A stretch of DNA of 64,000 nt from Pseudoxanthomonas sacheonensis (lineage in GTDB: Bacteria; Pseudomonadota; Gammaproteobacteria; Xanthomonadales; Xanthomonadaceae), in contig NZ_PDWS01000007.1 in NCBI RefSeq assembly GCF_010093305.1, positions 117,663 through 181,662 of the forward strand. Direction: 5' to 3'. The notes beneath the pieces are model-generated. The model was not told the DNA's origin and did not search any database. It saw only the letters and a list, made by a program, of their open reading frames with translations. The position numbers and the translations under genes are program-made. Shown here piece by piece: positions 47,122 through 56,364 of this stretch (positions within the stretch are counted from its first letter, which is position 1; each line of letters opens with the position of its first letter).

Positions 47122-47706
47122 TTACTGCAGCAGCGAGCGCAGCATCCAGGCGTATTTCTCGTGGGTCTGCAGGCGCTGGGTCAGCAGGTCCACGGACGGG
47201 TCGTCGCCGGCGCTGTCGGCGGTCTTGAGCACCTTGCGCGCGGTGCGGCATACGGCTTCGTTGCCGACCACCAGCTGGCGCACCATTTCCTGCCAGTCGG
47301 CGCTGTGGGTCAGGCCGGGTTCTTCGGGAATGGAGGACAGGGCGACGAATTCACGGTACGAGCCCGGCGCGTTGTAGCCGAGCGCGCGGATGCGTTCGGC
47401 CACTTCGTCCAAGGCCGTCCACTGCTCGGTGTACTGGATCTCGAACATCGTGTGCAGCGAGTTGAACATCGGACCGGTGACGTTCCAGTGGAAGTTGTGG
47501 GTCTTCAGGTACAGCGTGTAGCTGTCGGCGAGGAAGCCGGAAAGGCCGTCGGCGATCTTCTTGCGATCCCCGCTGCCGATCCCGATATCGATGTTGGGCG
47601 CAGTGGGCGCGGCGGCGGCCAATCGGGCCGCGGCGGGCGAGGTCGCCGACGCCTTGCTCTTGTCCGATTTGCTGCTCTTGGGCTTGCTGCTCTTGGTCTT
47701 GGCCAT
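47122..47706 (-). CDS. dps: Dps family DNA-binding ferritin-like protein with Lys-rich tail
   Basis: 194 residues. The ferritin-like domain (about 45-190) has the Dps ferroxidase signature KTHNFHWNVTGPMF...H..FE..Y.....ALDEVAERIRALG. The first ~20 residues (KTKSSKPKSSKSDKSK) are Lys/Ser-rich, suited to DNA binding. It stores iron using peroxide and protects DNA in stress or stationary phase. It is divergent from hrpA, 85 bp away. Confidence 0.93.
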   Translation of the reverse strand: MAKTKSSKPKSSKSDKSKASATSPAAARLAAAAPTAPNIDIGIGSGDRKKIADGLSGFLADSYTLYLKTHNFHWNVTGPMFNSLHTMFEIQYTEQWTALDEVAERIRALGYNAPGSYREFVALSSIPEEPGLTHSADWQEMVRQLVVGNEAVCRTARKVLKTADSAGDDPSVDLLTQRLQTHEKYAWMLRSLLQ

Positions 47707-47791
47707 GCGGGGCGCTCCTTAAGGGTGGGATAGGCGACAATAAACAAGGTAACGCATGTTGTGTAATCAAAAGATTCACTGCCACTGATCG

Positions 47792-50700
47792 ATGGGTGCT
47801 TCCGAAGCCGAAAACAAGGACCTGCCTGCCGCGCGCCGTGCCATAGACGGAGCGCTGACCCGCGACCGTGGGCGATTGCATGGCCTGTGGTCGCGCTGGC
47901 AGGCCAAACCCGCCGACCCGGCCGCCCGCGCCGCGTTCGAACAGGCATTGGCGCTTTCCAGCGCCAAGATCGCCGCCCGTGCCGCGTCCGCGCCTGCGGT
48001 GACGCTGGACGAAGCGCTGCCGATCGCGCGCGAAGCCGAAAAGATCGTCGAACTGATCCGCGCCCATCCGGTGGTGGTGATCGCGGGCGAAACCGGTTCC
48101 GGCAAGACCACCCAGCTGCCCAAGCTGTGCCTGGCCGCCGGGCGCGGCGTGGCCGGCATGATCGGCTGCACCCAGCCGCGCCGGATCGCGGCGCGCGCGG
48201 TAGCGCGGCGCGTGGCCGAGGAGCTCAAGACCCCGGTCGGCGGCGCGGTCGGTTTCCAGGTGCGTTTCAACGACCAGGTGGGCGACGACACCCGCATCAA
48301 GTTCATGACCGACGGCATCCTGCTGGCCGAAATCGCCTCGGACCGCTGGCTCTCGGCCTACGACACCATCATCGTCGACGAGGCGCACGAGCGCAGCCTC
48401 AACATCGATTTTCTGCTCGGTTTCCTCAAGCAGCTGCTGCGCAAGCGCCGCGACCTCAAGGTCATCGTGACCTCGGCCACCATCGACACCGAACGCTTCG
48501 CGCGCCACTTCGACGGCGCGCCGGTGATCGACGTGGAAGGCCGTACGTTTCCGGTGGAAGTGCGTTACCGGCCTTTGGAAGAGATGGGATTGGGGATTCG
48601 GGATTCGGGATTCGTAGAAGCGGATCGTCGGACACCATCGGTATCGCGACCCGCTGCTGTTGCGAATCCCGAATCCCGGATCCCCAATCCCACCCCCACC
48701 GTCAACGACGCCATCGTCGCCGCCATCGACGAGATCACCCGCCAGGACCCACGCGGCGACGTGCTGATGTTCCTGCCCGGCGAACGCGAGATCCGCGACG
48801 CGCACCAGGCGCTGGAGCGACGCAAGTACCGCGAGACCGAAGTGACGCCGCTGTACGCGCGGCTGTCGGCGCGCGACCAGGACAAGGTGTTCAATCCTGG
48901 AACCAAACGCCGCCTGGTACTGGCGACCAACGTCGCGGAAACCTCGCTCACCGTGCCGCGCATCAAGTACGTGGTCGATCCGGGTTACGCGCGGGTCAAG
49001 CGCTACAGCCCGCGGCAGAAACTCGATCGCCTGCATATCGAGCCGGTGTCGCAAGCCAGCGCCAACCAGCGCAAAGGGCGTTGCGGGCGCATTTCAGACG
49101 GCATCTGCTATCGCTTGTACGCCGAAGCGGATTTCCAGTCGCGACCCGAATTCACCGATCCCGAGATCCGCCGCTCCAGCCTGGCCGGGGTGATCCTGCG
49201 CATGCTGTCGCTGGGGTTGGGGCGCATCGAGGATTTCCCGTTCCTGGAACCGCCGGATGAGCGCGCCATCGCCGACGGCTGGCAGCAGCTCGCAGAACTC
49301 GGCGCGGTCAGCGTCTCCGACAAAGGCGGGGACAGGAAACTCACCGCCATCGGCAAGCAGATGGCGCGCCTGCCGGTCGACGTGAAGCTGGCGCGCATGC
49401 TGGTGGCCGCGCACGGCAATGCGTCGTTGCGGGAGATGACGGTCATCGCTTCGTTCCTGGGCATCCAGGATCCGCGCGAGCGTCCGCCCGAAGCGCGCGA
49501 GGCCGCCGACAACGCACACGCGAAATTCGCCGATCCCAAGTCCGAATTCGTCGGCATCCTCAAGTTGTGGCAGGCCTATCGCGATGCGCACGAAGAGCTG
49601 ACCCAATCGAAGCTGCGCGACTGGTGCGAGCGCCACTTCCTGGGCTTCCTGCGCATGCGCGAGTGGCGCGAACTGCATCGGCAGCTGCTGTTGCTGTGTT
49701 CCGAACTGGGATGGGAACTCAACGAGCCTACCGCCCAGGAAAAGACCAGCGAAGGAACTCCCCCTTTGAAAAAGGGGGGCAGGGGGGATTTGCTCTTGGC
49801 GCGAAAAGCAAATCCCCCTCAATCCCCCTTTTTCAAAGGGGGAAGACAAGCGGGCACCCCCTTTTCCAAAGATGGCACACAGTCAGGCGATCGAAATTCC
49901 CTGGCCGAAGGCATGAGCCCCGCCGCCTACGTGTCGCTGCATCGCGCGTTGCTCGCCGGCCTTCCCACCCAGGTCGGCCACAAGACCGAGAAAGGCGATT
50001 TCCTCGCTCCCCGTCAGCGCCGCTATCACTTGTTCCCGGGCTCCACGCTGGCGAAGAAACCGCCGGCATGGGTGTTGAGCGCGACCTTGCTGGACACCGC
50101 GCGCATCTGGGGCATGACCAATGCCGCCATCGAACCGGACTGGGTGATCGCCGAGCTGCCGCATCTGCTGGCGCGCAAGCATTTCGACCCGCACTGGTCG
50201 CGCGCGCAGGGCCACGTGCTCGCATCCGAGCAGATCAGTCTGTTCGGGCTGGTGCTGGCGCCGAAGAAGCCGGTGCACTACGGCCGCATCGCGCCGGCCG
50301 AAGCGCACGACATCTTCGTGCGCCAGGGTCTGGTCACCGGCGAGATCAATACCCGCGCCGGTTTCGTCGCCGACAATCTGAAGACGCTGGAACAGGCGCG
50401 CGAGGAAGAAGCCAAATTGCGCCGCGCCGGCATCGTCGCCGACGAGGACTGGCAAGCGCGCTGGTACCTGGACCGGATTCCCGCCGACCTGCATTCCGCC
50501 GCTGGACTGGATGCCTGGTACAAGACGCTGGCGCCGGAAGCGCGCCGTGCGTTGCACTGGTCGTTGGCCGACCTGTTGCCGGGCGAAGGCAGCGAAGAAG
50601 ACCGTTTCCCGAAATATTTCCCGCTCGGCGATGCGCGTCTGCCGCTGCATTACAAGTTCGAGCCGGGCGCCGTGGACGATGGAGTGACCCTGGAAGTGCC

Positions 50701-51949
50701 CGTGCATCTGCTCAACGCACTGGATGCCTCGCGCCTGTCGTGGTTGGCTCCGGGCTTCATCGCCGACAAGGCCGCCGGACTGATCCGCAGCCTGCCCAAG
50801 GCGATGCGGCGGAATTACGTGCCCGCGCCCGATTTCGGCCGGGCCTTCTCCGAGGCGTTTCCGAAACCAGGCGCCGACGACATCCGTGGCGAACTGGCGC
50901 GCTTCCTCACGCGCGCCACGGGCGCTGCCGTGGCTGCGCTGGATTTCGACGACGCTGCGCTGGAACCGCATTTGCGGATGAACCTGCGCTTGCGCGCGGA
51001 AGACGGCAAGGTGCTGGCCGAGTCGCGCGACCTGGACGATCTGCGCACGCGTTTCGGAGAACGTGCCGGGCATGCGTTCGCCGCGCGCGCCGGCAGGCAG
51101 ATGGCGGCGCAGGGCCTGCGCGAATTCCCCTCCGCGCCGATTCCGCTGCAGGTGCCGGGCGAAGCGGGCGTGCCCGCCTATCCGGCGCTGGTGGACGAGG
51201 GCGAGAGCGTGGCGCTGCGCGTCTTCGCCGACCGGTCCGAGGCGGCGACCGCGCACCCGCAAGGCGTGCGCCGGTTGCTGGACATCGCCTTGGCCGACAA
51301 GGCCAAGCAAGCCCGCAAGCAATTGCCGGTGTCGCCCAAGACCGGGCTGCTGTATGCGGCGATCGAATCGCAGGAACGCCTGCGCGGCGATCTGGTGGAA
51401 GCGGCGCTCAACGCGGTGCTGGCCGACGGACTAGGCGACATCCGCGACCGCGGGGCCTTCGAGCGCCGCAGCGAGGAAGCGGCGCGCAAGCTGTTCGCCG
51501 AAGCCATGGAACGCCTGAAGCTGGCCGAGGCCATCCTTTCGGCCGTCGCCGAACTCAAGCCGCAGCTCGAATCCAAACTGATGGGCTGGGCCAGCGGCAA
51601 TCTGGACGACCTGCGCAGCCAACTGGCGTCGTTGGTGCATCCCGGTTTCCTGCGCGACACCCCCGCCGACGCGCTGGCGCAATTTCCGCGCTATCTGAAG
51701 GCCATGCGGCTGCGCGCCGAGCGCGCTTTGCGCGATCCCAGCCGCGACCAGGCGCGGATGCTGGAGCTGCGGCCGTTCCTGGAAGCGCTCGACCAAGCAG
51801 CCGCACTCGGCCGCCAATCGGATCCGGCCTGGCAGTCGCTGCGCTGGGATCTGGAAGAGCTGCGCGTTTCGCTGTTCGCGCAGGAACTGGGCGCACGCGC
51901 GGGCATTTCGCCGAAGAAGCTCGCCCAACGATTGGCAGCGCTGAGCTGA
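47792..51949 (+). CDS. hrpA: ATP-dependent RNA helicase HrpA (DEAH family), with two in-frame repeat insertions
   Basis: 1385 residues, versus about 1300 in E. coli. Walker A GETGSGKTTQLPK (residues ~98-110), DEAH box IIVDEAHERS near 195, helicase C motifs LATNVAETSLTVP and QRKGRCGR, then HA2, OB and the long HrpA-specific C-terminal region. It acts on ribosomes and mRNA. Two segments do not belong to the family: residues ~265-300 (IRDSGF ... NPESRIPNP) and ~655-695 (PPLKKGGRGD ... NPPQSPFFKGG), each encoded by a palindromic repeat inserted without breaking the frame. Confidence 0.95.
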   Translation: MGASEAENKDLPAARRAIDGALTRDRGRLHGLWSRWQAKPADPAARAAFEQALALSSAKIAARAASAPAVTLDEALPIAREAEKIVELIRAHPVVVIAGETGSGKTTQLPKLCLAAGRGVAGMIGCTQPRRIAARAVARRVAEELKTPVGGAVGFQVRFNDQVGDDTRIKFMTDGILLAEIASDRWLSAYDTIIVDEAHERSLNIDFLLGFLKQLLRKRRDLKVIVTSATIDTERFARHFDGAPVIDVEGRTFPVEVRYRPLEEMGLGIRDSGFVEADRRTPSVSRPAAVANPESRIPNPTPTVNDAIVAAIDEITRQDPRGDVLMFLPGEREIRDAHQALERRKYRETEVTPLYARLSARDQDKVFNPGTKRRLVLATNVAETSLTVPRIKYVVDPGYARVKRYSPRQKLDRLHIEPVSQASANQRKGRCGRISDGICYRLYAEADFQSRPEFTDPEIRRSSLAGVILRMLSLGLGRIEDFPFLEPPDERAIADGWQQLAELGAVSVSDKGGDRKLTAIGKQMARLPVDVKLARMLVAAHGNASLREMTVIASFLGIQDPRERPPEAREAADNAHAKFADPKSEFVGILKLWQAYRDAHEELTQSKLRDWCERHFLGFLRMREWRELHRQLLLLCSELGWELNEPTAQEKTSEGTPPLKKGGRGDLLLARKANPPQSPFFKGGRQAGTPFSKDGTQSGDRNSLAEGMSPAAYVSLHRALLAGLPTQVGHKTEKGDFLAPRQRRYHLFPGSTLAKKPPAWVLSATLLDTARIWGMTNAAIEPDWVIAELPHLLARKHFDPHWSRAQGHVLASEQISLFGLVLAPKKPVHYGRIAPAEAHDIFVRQGLVTGEINTRAGFVADNLKTLEQAREEEAKLRRAGIVADEDWQARWYLDRIPADLHSAAGLDAWYKTLAPEARRALHWSLADLLPGEGSEEDRFPKYFPLGDARLPLHYKFEPGAVDDGVTLEVPVHLLNALDASRLSWLAPGFIADKAAGLIRSLPKAMRRNYVPAPDFGRAFSEAFPKPGADDIRGELARFLTRATGAAVAALDFDDAALEPHLRMNLRLRAEDGKVLAESRDLDDLRTRFGERAGHAFAARAGRQMAAQGLREFPSAPIPLQVPGEAGVPAYPALVDEGESVALRVFADRSEAATAHPQGVRRLLDIALADKAKQARKQLPVSPKTGLLYAAIESQERLRGDLVEAALNAVLADGLGDIRDRGAFERRSEEAARKLFAEAMERLKLAEAILSAVAELKPQLESKLMGWASGNLDDLRSQLASLVHPGFLRDTPADALAQFPRYLKAMRLRAERALRDPSRDQARMLELRPFLEALDQAAALGRQSDPAWQSLRWDLEELRVSLFAQELGARAGISPKKLAQRLAALS
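48586..48691. repeat. palindromic repeat inserted in frame in hrpA (GGGATTCGGGATTCG family)
   Basis: Arms 48586-48614 and 48663-48691 are 29-nt reverse complements with one mismatch, separated by 48 nt. Each arm contains tandem GGGATTC units. It falls just after the VEVRYRP motif of hrpA, in a region that is variable among HrpA proteins. Confidence 0.9.
49757..49845. repeat. palindromic repeat inserted in frame in hrpA (CCCCCTTTGAAAAAGGGGG family)
   Basis: Arms about 49757-49796 and 49806-49845 are near-perfect reverse complements about 38-40 nt long, containing CCCCCTTTGAAAAAGGGGG and GGGGGATTTGC. A degenerate third arm (CCCCCTTTTCCAAAGATGG) follows at 49856-49875. All are translated as part of HrpA. 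Confidence 0.9.
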
Positions 51950-52031
51950 GTAGGTCGGGGCTACGTCCCCGACGCATGCGATGCCCGCGCGCCCGGATAC
52001 CGCTTGGGTCGGGGGCGTAGCCCCGACCTAC
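51950..52031. repeat. REP-like inverted repeat, GTAGGTCGGGGCTACG family, after hrpA
   Basis: Arms 51950-51973 and 52008-52031 are 24-nt reverse complements with one mismatch. The first arm begins at the base after the hrpA stop codon; the second ends 11 nt before the convergent gene's stop. A second copy is at 56361-56435. Confidence 0.9.
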
Positions 52032-52042
52032 GGCTGGGCACG

Positions 52043-52564
52043 TTACTTGATTCGGCGGACCTTTGCGGCGGTGTTGTAGCCCTCGATCTGCAGGAACCAG
52101 TTGTTCATGATGCCCGGCTTGATCTTGACCTTGGGATTGGTCTTACGCACGCCGGCCAGCGAGGCCGGTTCGATCTGTTCCCAGACCTGGCCGTTCTCGA
52201 GCGTGTACTGGCGGCCCTTGGCGAAGCCGTCGAAGTTGCCGACGATGGAACTCTCGATGGCTTCCTTGGACCCGAAATCGAAGAAGCCGCGGTTCTTCTC
52301 CACCACTTCCTTGCGGCCTTCTTCCTTCGCGGACTCGGTCGCTTTCGCCGTCTCCTGCACTACCTTGCGTTGCAGCCAGGCATTCAACGCGGCCAGTTCC
52401 TGCGCGCTCAGCTTGTCCAGGCCGGCGGCCTTGAACTCATCGGCGCTCATCTGCTGTTCGACGTCGGCGGTCTGCAATGGCGTCTGCTGGCCCCACGCCA
52501 CGCCCGCAAAAGCGAGCGCCATCAGTACGAAAGGAATGCGAAGCGATTTCATGTGGGCTTTCAC
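52043..52564 (-). CDS. hypothetical small secreted or periplasmic protein
   Basis: 173 residues from GTG 52564. A signal peptide (SLRIPFVLMALAFAGVAWGQ) precedes a helical, charged region (QRKVVQETAKATESAKEEGR) and a compact C-terminal part ending IEGYNTAAKVRRIK. No known domain is recognised; homologues in related genomes are likely. GTG 52564 is supported by GGAGGAG 9 nt upstream; ATG 52552 is in frame and would remove four residues. It is divergent from relA. Confidence 0.75.
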   Translation of the reverse strand: MKAHMKSLRIPFVLMALAFAGVAWGQQTPLQTADVEQQMSADEFKAAGLDKLSAQELAALNAWLQRKVVQETAKATESAKEEGRKEVVEKNRGFFDFGSKEAIESSIVGNFDGFAKGRQYTLENGQVWEQIEPASLAGVRKTNPKVKIKPGIMNNWFLQIEGYNTAAKVRRIK

Positions 52565-52636
52565 GCGGGTGTTCTCCTCCGGACGCAAGGCGGCTAGTGT
52601 AGTCGTATCTTCCGCAAAACCATCGCTCCGACCGCC

Positions 52637-54784
52637 GTGACCTTCGCACCGCTGCAAACCTGGCTGCAGTCCCGTTCAGCCGACGGCTTGGCCCCGGAAA
52701 TGCGGGCCGCTCTCGCCGATGCCGCGCAGCTGCCCGGCCTGGAAGCGGGCATGCCCGATGCCTGGCCCGTGCTGGCCGACACGCTCGAGGCATTGGCCGG
52801 CCTGTCGGCGGAAGGCGACGTACTGGCCGCGGCTTTGCTGTTCGGCATCCCCGGCTTGCAGGCGGGCCTGAAAACGCAGCTGGCCAAACAGCCCGGTATC
52901 GCCGGCCTGCTGGACGGACAGAATGCGGCGGCGCAGGTCTGGGCGCTGCATGCCGAGCGTACGGTCGTCGGCAACAGCGAAGGCTTGCGCCGGCTGCTGC
53001 TTTCCATCGTCCACGATCTGCGGGTGGTGCCGATCCTGCTGGCCCGGCAACTGGCGCGGATGCGCGCCGCCGGAAAGCTGCCCGCCGCCGACAAGCGACT
53101 GCTGGCGCAGCTGACCCGCGACATCCATGCGCCCCTGGCCAACCGCCTTGGCATCTGGCAGTTGAAGTGGGAGCTGGAAGATCTGGCCTTCCGCTACCTG
53201 GAGCCGGAAACCTACCGCCAGCTCGTCCAGCAGTTGGACGAAAAGCGCGCCGGCCGCGAACGCTACATAGAGGGCGTGAAGACCACGCTGCGCGCGGCGC
53301 TGGCCGAACAGGGCATCGCCGCCGAGATCAGCGGACGGCCGAAACACATCTACAGCATCTGGCGGAAGATGCAGAAGAAGCAGGTGTCGATGGACGAACT
53401 CTACGACCTGCGTGCGGTCAGGGTGGCGGTGGAGGATGTCGCAGACTGCTACGCCGCCCTGGGCGTGGTGCATGCATTGTGGCTGCCGGTGCCCAGCGAG
53501 TTCGACGACTACATCGCCCGCCCCAAGCCCAACGACTACCGCTCGCTGCACACCGCGGTGATCGGTCCGGAAGGGCGCACGCTGGAAGTGCAGATCCGCA
53601 CCCACGAAATGCATGCGCAGGCCGAACTGGGCGTGGCCGCGCATTGGCGCTACAAGGAAGGCAAGGGCGGCGACAAGGCCTTCGACCGCAAGATCGCCTG
53701 GATGCGGCAGCTGCTGGAGCAGAGCGGCGAAGGCGGCCGCGACGAAGCCGACGGCCTGGCCGGCGAACTCGATGCCCAGCTCGCCGAGGAGCGCATCTAC
53801 ACGCTCACCCCCAAGGGCGAGGTCATCGATCTGCCTAGCGGCGGCACTGTGCTCGATTTCGCGTACCACGTGCACACCATGGTCGGCCACCGCACGCGCG
53901 GGGCCAAGGTCAACGGCCGCATCGTGCCGCTCAACCACCAGCTGCGCAGCGGCGACCGCGTGGAGATCATGACCGCCAAAACCGGCGAACCGCGCCGCGA
54001 CTGGCTGCTGGCCGCCAACGCATTCCTGGCCAGCGGCCGGGCGCGCGACAAAGTCCGCGCCTGGTTCCACAAATTGGACCGCGCGCGGAACATCCAGGCC
54101 GGTCGCGAAGTGCTGGAGCGCGAGCTCAAGCGGCTGGGACTGCATCACGCCGATCTTGCGCCGATGGCGAAGAAGTTCCATGCCGAAAGCATCGATGACC
54201 TGTATATCCAGATCGCCTTGGGCGACGTCGGCCCCAGCCAGATCGGCCGCGCGCTGCACGAGGAACAACGCGCCGCCAGCGAAGCGCCGTCCGCGCCCGC
54301 GCTTCGACGCCTGCCCAAGCGCGCGCCCGCGCCTTCCAAGTCCAAGTTCACCGTCCAGGGCGTGGGCAATCTGCTGGTGCAGCTTGCGCGTTGCTGCCAG
54401 CCGGTGCCGGGCGAACCCATCGCCGGCTACCTGACCCGTGGCCGCGGCGTCACCGTGCACCGCGCCGGCTGCCCGTCGTTGCTGCGCCTGGCGGCCGCCA
54501 ATCCGCAACGGGTGCTGCCGGTGGAATGGGGCGTGGCCGGCGGCGGCTACGAGGTCGACGTGCAGATCCGCGCGCTGGACCGCAAGGGCCTGCTCAAGGA
54601 CATCACCACCCTGATCGCGCAGGAAGACGCCAACGTCACCGATATCCAGAGCGACAACGTGCGCGGCAGCGGACAGGTGGTGTTGCGGTTGCGCCTGAAG
54701 GTGTCCGACTACGGCCAGCTTTCCATGCTGCTGGGCAAGCTGGACGCGTTGCCGGGGATCGAGGAAGCGCGACGTTCAGGCTGA
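52637..54784 (+). CDS. relA: (p)ppGpp synthetase RelA
   Basis: 715 residues. The N-terminal HD region is degenerate: where SpoT has the catalytic His-Asp, this protein has AAALLFGIPGL, so hydrolase activity is not expected, as in other RelA proteins. The synthetase domain has GRPKHIYSIWRKMQKK and FDDYIARPKPNDYRSLHTAV (about residues 235-305); a TGS domain (about 390-450) and a C-terminal ACT domain (about 645-715) follow. It makes (p)ppGpp on stalled ribosomes. The start is GTG 52637. Confidence 0.95.
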   Translation: MTFAPLQTWLQSRSADGLAPEMRAALADAAQLPGLEAGMPDAWPVLADTLEALAGLSAEGDVLAAALLFGIPGLQAGLKTQLAKQPGIAGLLDGQNAAAQVWALHAERTVVGNSEGLRRLLLSIVHDLRVVPILLARQLARMRAAGKLPAADKRLLAQLTRDIHAPLANRLGIWQLKWELEDLAFRYLEPETYRQLVQQLDEKRAGRERYIEGVKTTLRAALAEQGIAAEISGRPKHIYSIWRKMQKKQVSMDELYDLRAVRVAVEDVADCYAALGVVHALWLPVPSEFDDYIARPKPNDYRSLHTAVIGPEGRTLEVQIRTHEMHAQAELGVAAHWRYKEGKGGDKAFDRKIAWMRQLLEQSGEGGRDEADGLAGELDAQLAEERIYTLTPKGEVIDLPSGGTVLDFAYHVHTMVGHRTRGAKVNGRIVPLNHQLRSGDRVEIMTAKTGEPRRDWLLAANAFLASGRARDKVRAWFHKLDRARNIQAGREVLERELKRLGLHHADLAPMAKKFHAESIDDLYIQIALGDVGPSQIGRALHEEQRAASEAPSAPALRRLPKRAPAPSKSKFTVQGVGNLLVQLARCCQPVPGEPIAGYLTRGRGVTVHRAGCPSLLRLAAANPQRVLPVEWGVAGGGYEVDVQIRALDRKGLLKDITTLIAQEDANVTDIQSDNVRGSGQVVLRLRLKVSDYGQLSMLLGKLDALPGIEEARRSG

Positions 54785-54801
54785 CTGGGTATGCTGCGGC
54801 G

Positions 54802-56364
54802 GTGATCCGCGACCACGACAACCCGCCGCGCGGCAAGATCGAACCGGTGGCCGACTGGCTGCAGGAAGTCGAGTTCCGCCGTCCTGCCGCAAAACCGGCG
54901 GCGCCCATTTGGCGGGACCGCGGCTTGTGGCGCTGGATCGCGGCGGCGATCGTGCTGCTGGTGCTGGCGGTCGTGGTCTTCCGTCAACCCCTGGCCAATT
55001 TGGTCTGGCCCGACATGCGCGTGCAGCGCTTTCTTGATGAAGGCGAGCAGGCCTTGAAACAAGGCCGATTGAGCGCCGCCGACGGCACCGGCGCCCGCCA
55101 GCGTTTCGAAGCGGCGCAAGCGCTGGATTCGGACCGCAGCGAGGCCCGCGACGGCCTGGCGCGGGTTGCGCAAGCGGCCGTTGCGCAGGCGCGCGGGTAC
55201 GTGCAAGACAACCGTTTCGAACAAGCGCGGCAGTCGCTGGCCCTGGCGCGCGAGCTGCAGGTGCCGCGTGCGGATGCAGACGCCGTGGCCGATCAATTGC
55301 GGCAGCGCGAAGCCGCGCATGCGGGGCTGGATGAACTGATGCGGCAAGCCGGCAGCGCCAGGACGAGCGGTGCGCTGGAAACCGCATTGCCGCTGTACCA
55401 GCGCGTGCTGGCGCTGCAGCCGACCCATACCGCCGCGCTGGAGGGCCGCGAGGACGCGTTGTCCGAGTTGCTGCAACAGGCGCGGGGAGCGATCGCCGCA
55501 GGAGATCTTGCGAAAGGGTCCGCGCTGATCGCGCGGGCGCGCGAATACGATGCCGGCCATGTGGATCTTCCCGATGCGCAGGCGCAGCTTGCGCGCGCCG
55601 CGGAAACGCGCCGCCGCGCCGCCGACGGCGATCTGCGCCGCATGCGGCTGGAGCAGGCGCTGACCGGCTACCGGCAGGCGCTGGCCGCTTCCCCCGCCGA
55701 TGCCGCCGCGCAACAAGGCATCGAGCGGATCGCCGTGGCTTATGCGCAGCAGTCGGCGCGGGAAGCTTCGGATTTCGACTTCGCCGCCGCCCAGGCTTCG
55801 TTGCAGCTGGCCCGCGAACTCAGTCCGCGCGCCAGTGTGGTCAGGGAAGCGGAGCAGGCCCTGGCGCGCGCGCGGCAATCGCAGTCGCGGCTGGGTTCCA
55901 CGCTGCCGCTACGGGAGAGGAAGCGGCGCGCGGAGAACTTGCTGGCGGCGGTGGAGCAGGCCGCTGCGCGGGGCGAATGGATCGCTCCCCCTGGCGAAAG
56001 CGCCTACGACAAGCTGCGTGCCGCGCAGGCGCTGGCGCCGGACGATGCGGCGGTCAAGCGCGCGGCCACGCGTGTGGTGCTGGCCACGCGCGCGTGTTTC
56101 GAGGACGAGCTGCGCGCCAACCGGGTGCGCCGCGCGCGCGCCTGCTACGACGCCTGGCAAACCCTCGAAACCCGGGATGCGGGCCTGGCCGATGCGCGCC
56201 GGCGCTTGTCGTCGAAGTGGATCGCGGTAGGCGACGAGCGCTTGGGATCGGGCGATGTCGAATTCGCCGCGCAGGCGCTGCAGGAAGCGCGCGGTTTGGA
56301 TGCGAATGCGCCAGGGTTGGCCGAATTCGCCGCACGGGTACGCCGCGCCCAAACCGGCCAGTAG
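54802..56364 (+). CDS. hypothetical single-pass membrane protein with TPR-like repeats
   Basis: 520 residues from GTG 54802. A short cytoplasmic N-terminus (PVADWLQEVEFRRP) is followed by one membrane helix (WIAAAIVLLVLAVVVF, residues ~45-60) and about 450 residues of Ala-rich helical repeats, probably TPR-like and periplasmic. Function unknown; scaffolding in the envelope is plausible. The start has a weak ribosome binding site and lies 17 nt after relA. Its TAG stop is supplied by the REP arm that begins at 56361. Confidence 0.75.
   Translation: MIRDHDNPPRGKIEPVADWLQEVEFRRPAAKPAAPIWRDRGLWRWIAAAIVLLVLAVVVFRQPLANLVWPDMRVQRFLDEGEQALKQGRLSAADGTGARQRFEAAQALDSDRSEARDGLARVAQAAVAQARGYVQDNRFEQARQSLALARELQVPRADADAVADQLRQREAAHAGLDELMRQAGSARTSGALETALPLYQRVLALQPTHTAALEGREDALSELLQQARGAIAAGDLAKGSALIARAREYDAGHVDLPDAQAQLARAAETRRRAADGDLRRMRLEQALTGYRQALAASPADAAAQQGIERIAVAYAQQSAREASDFDFAAAQASLQLARELSPRASVVREAEQALARARQSQSRLGSTLPLRERKRRAENLLAAVEQAAARGEWIAPPGESAYDKLRAAQALAPDDAAVKRAATRVVLATRACFEDELRANRVRRARACYDAWQTLETRDAGLADARRRLSSKWIAVGDERLGSGDVEFAAQALQEARGLDANAPGLAEFAARVRRAQTGQ

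Noticed and set aside
49741..49900. Repeat region in hrpA as a frameshift or pseudogene
   Set aside because: The frame stays open and HrpA homology resumes on both sides, so the gene appears intact.
52637..53100. Degenerate HD domain of RelA as evidence of a broken gene
   Set aside because: Loss of the His-Asp pair is normal for RelA-type enzymes, which keep only synthetase activity.
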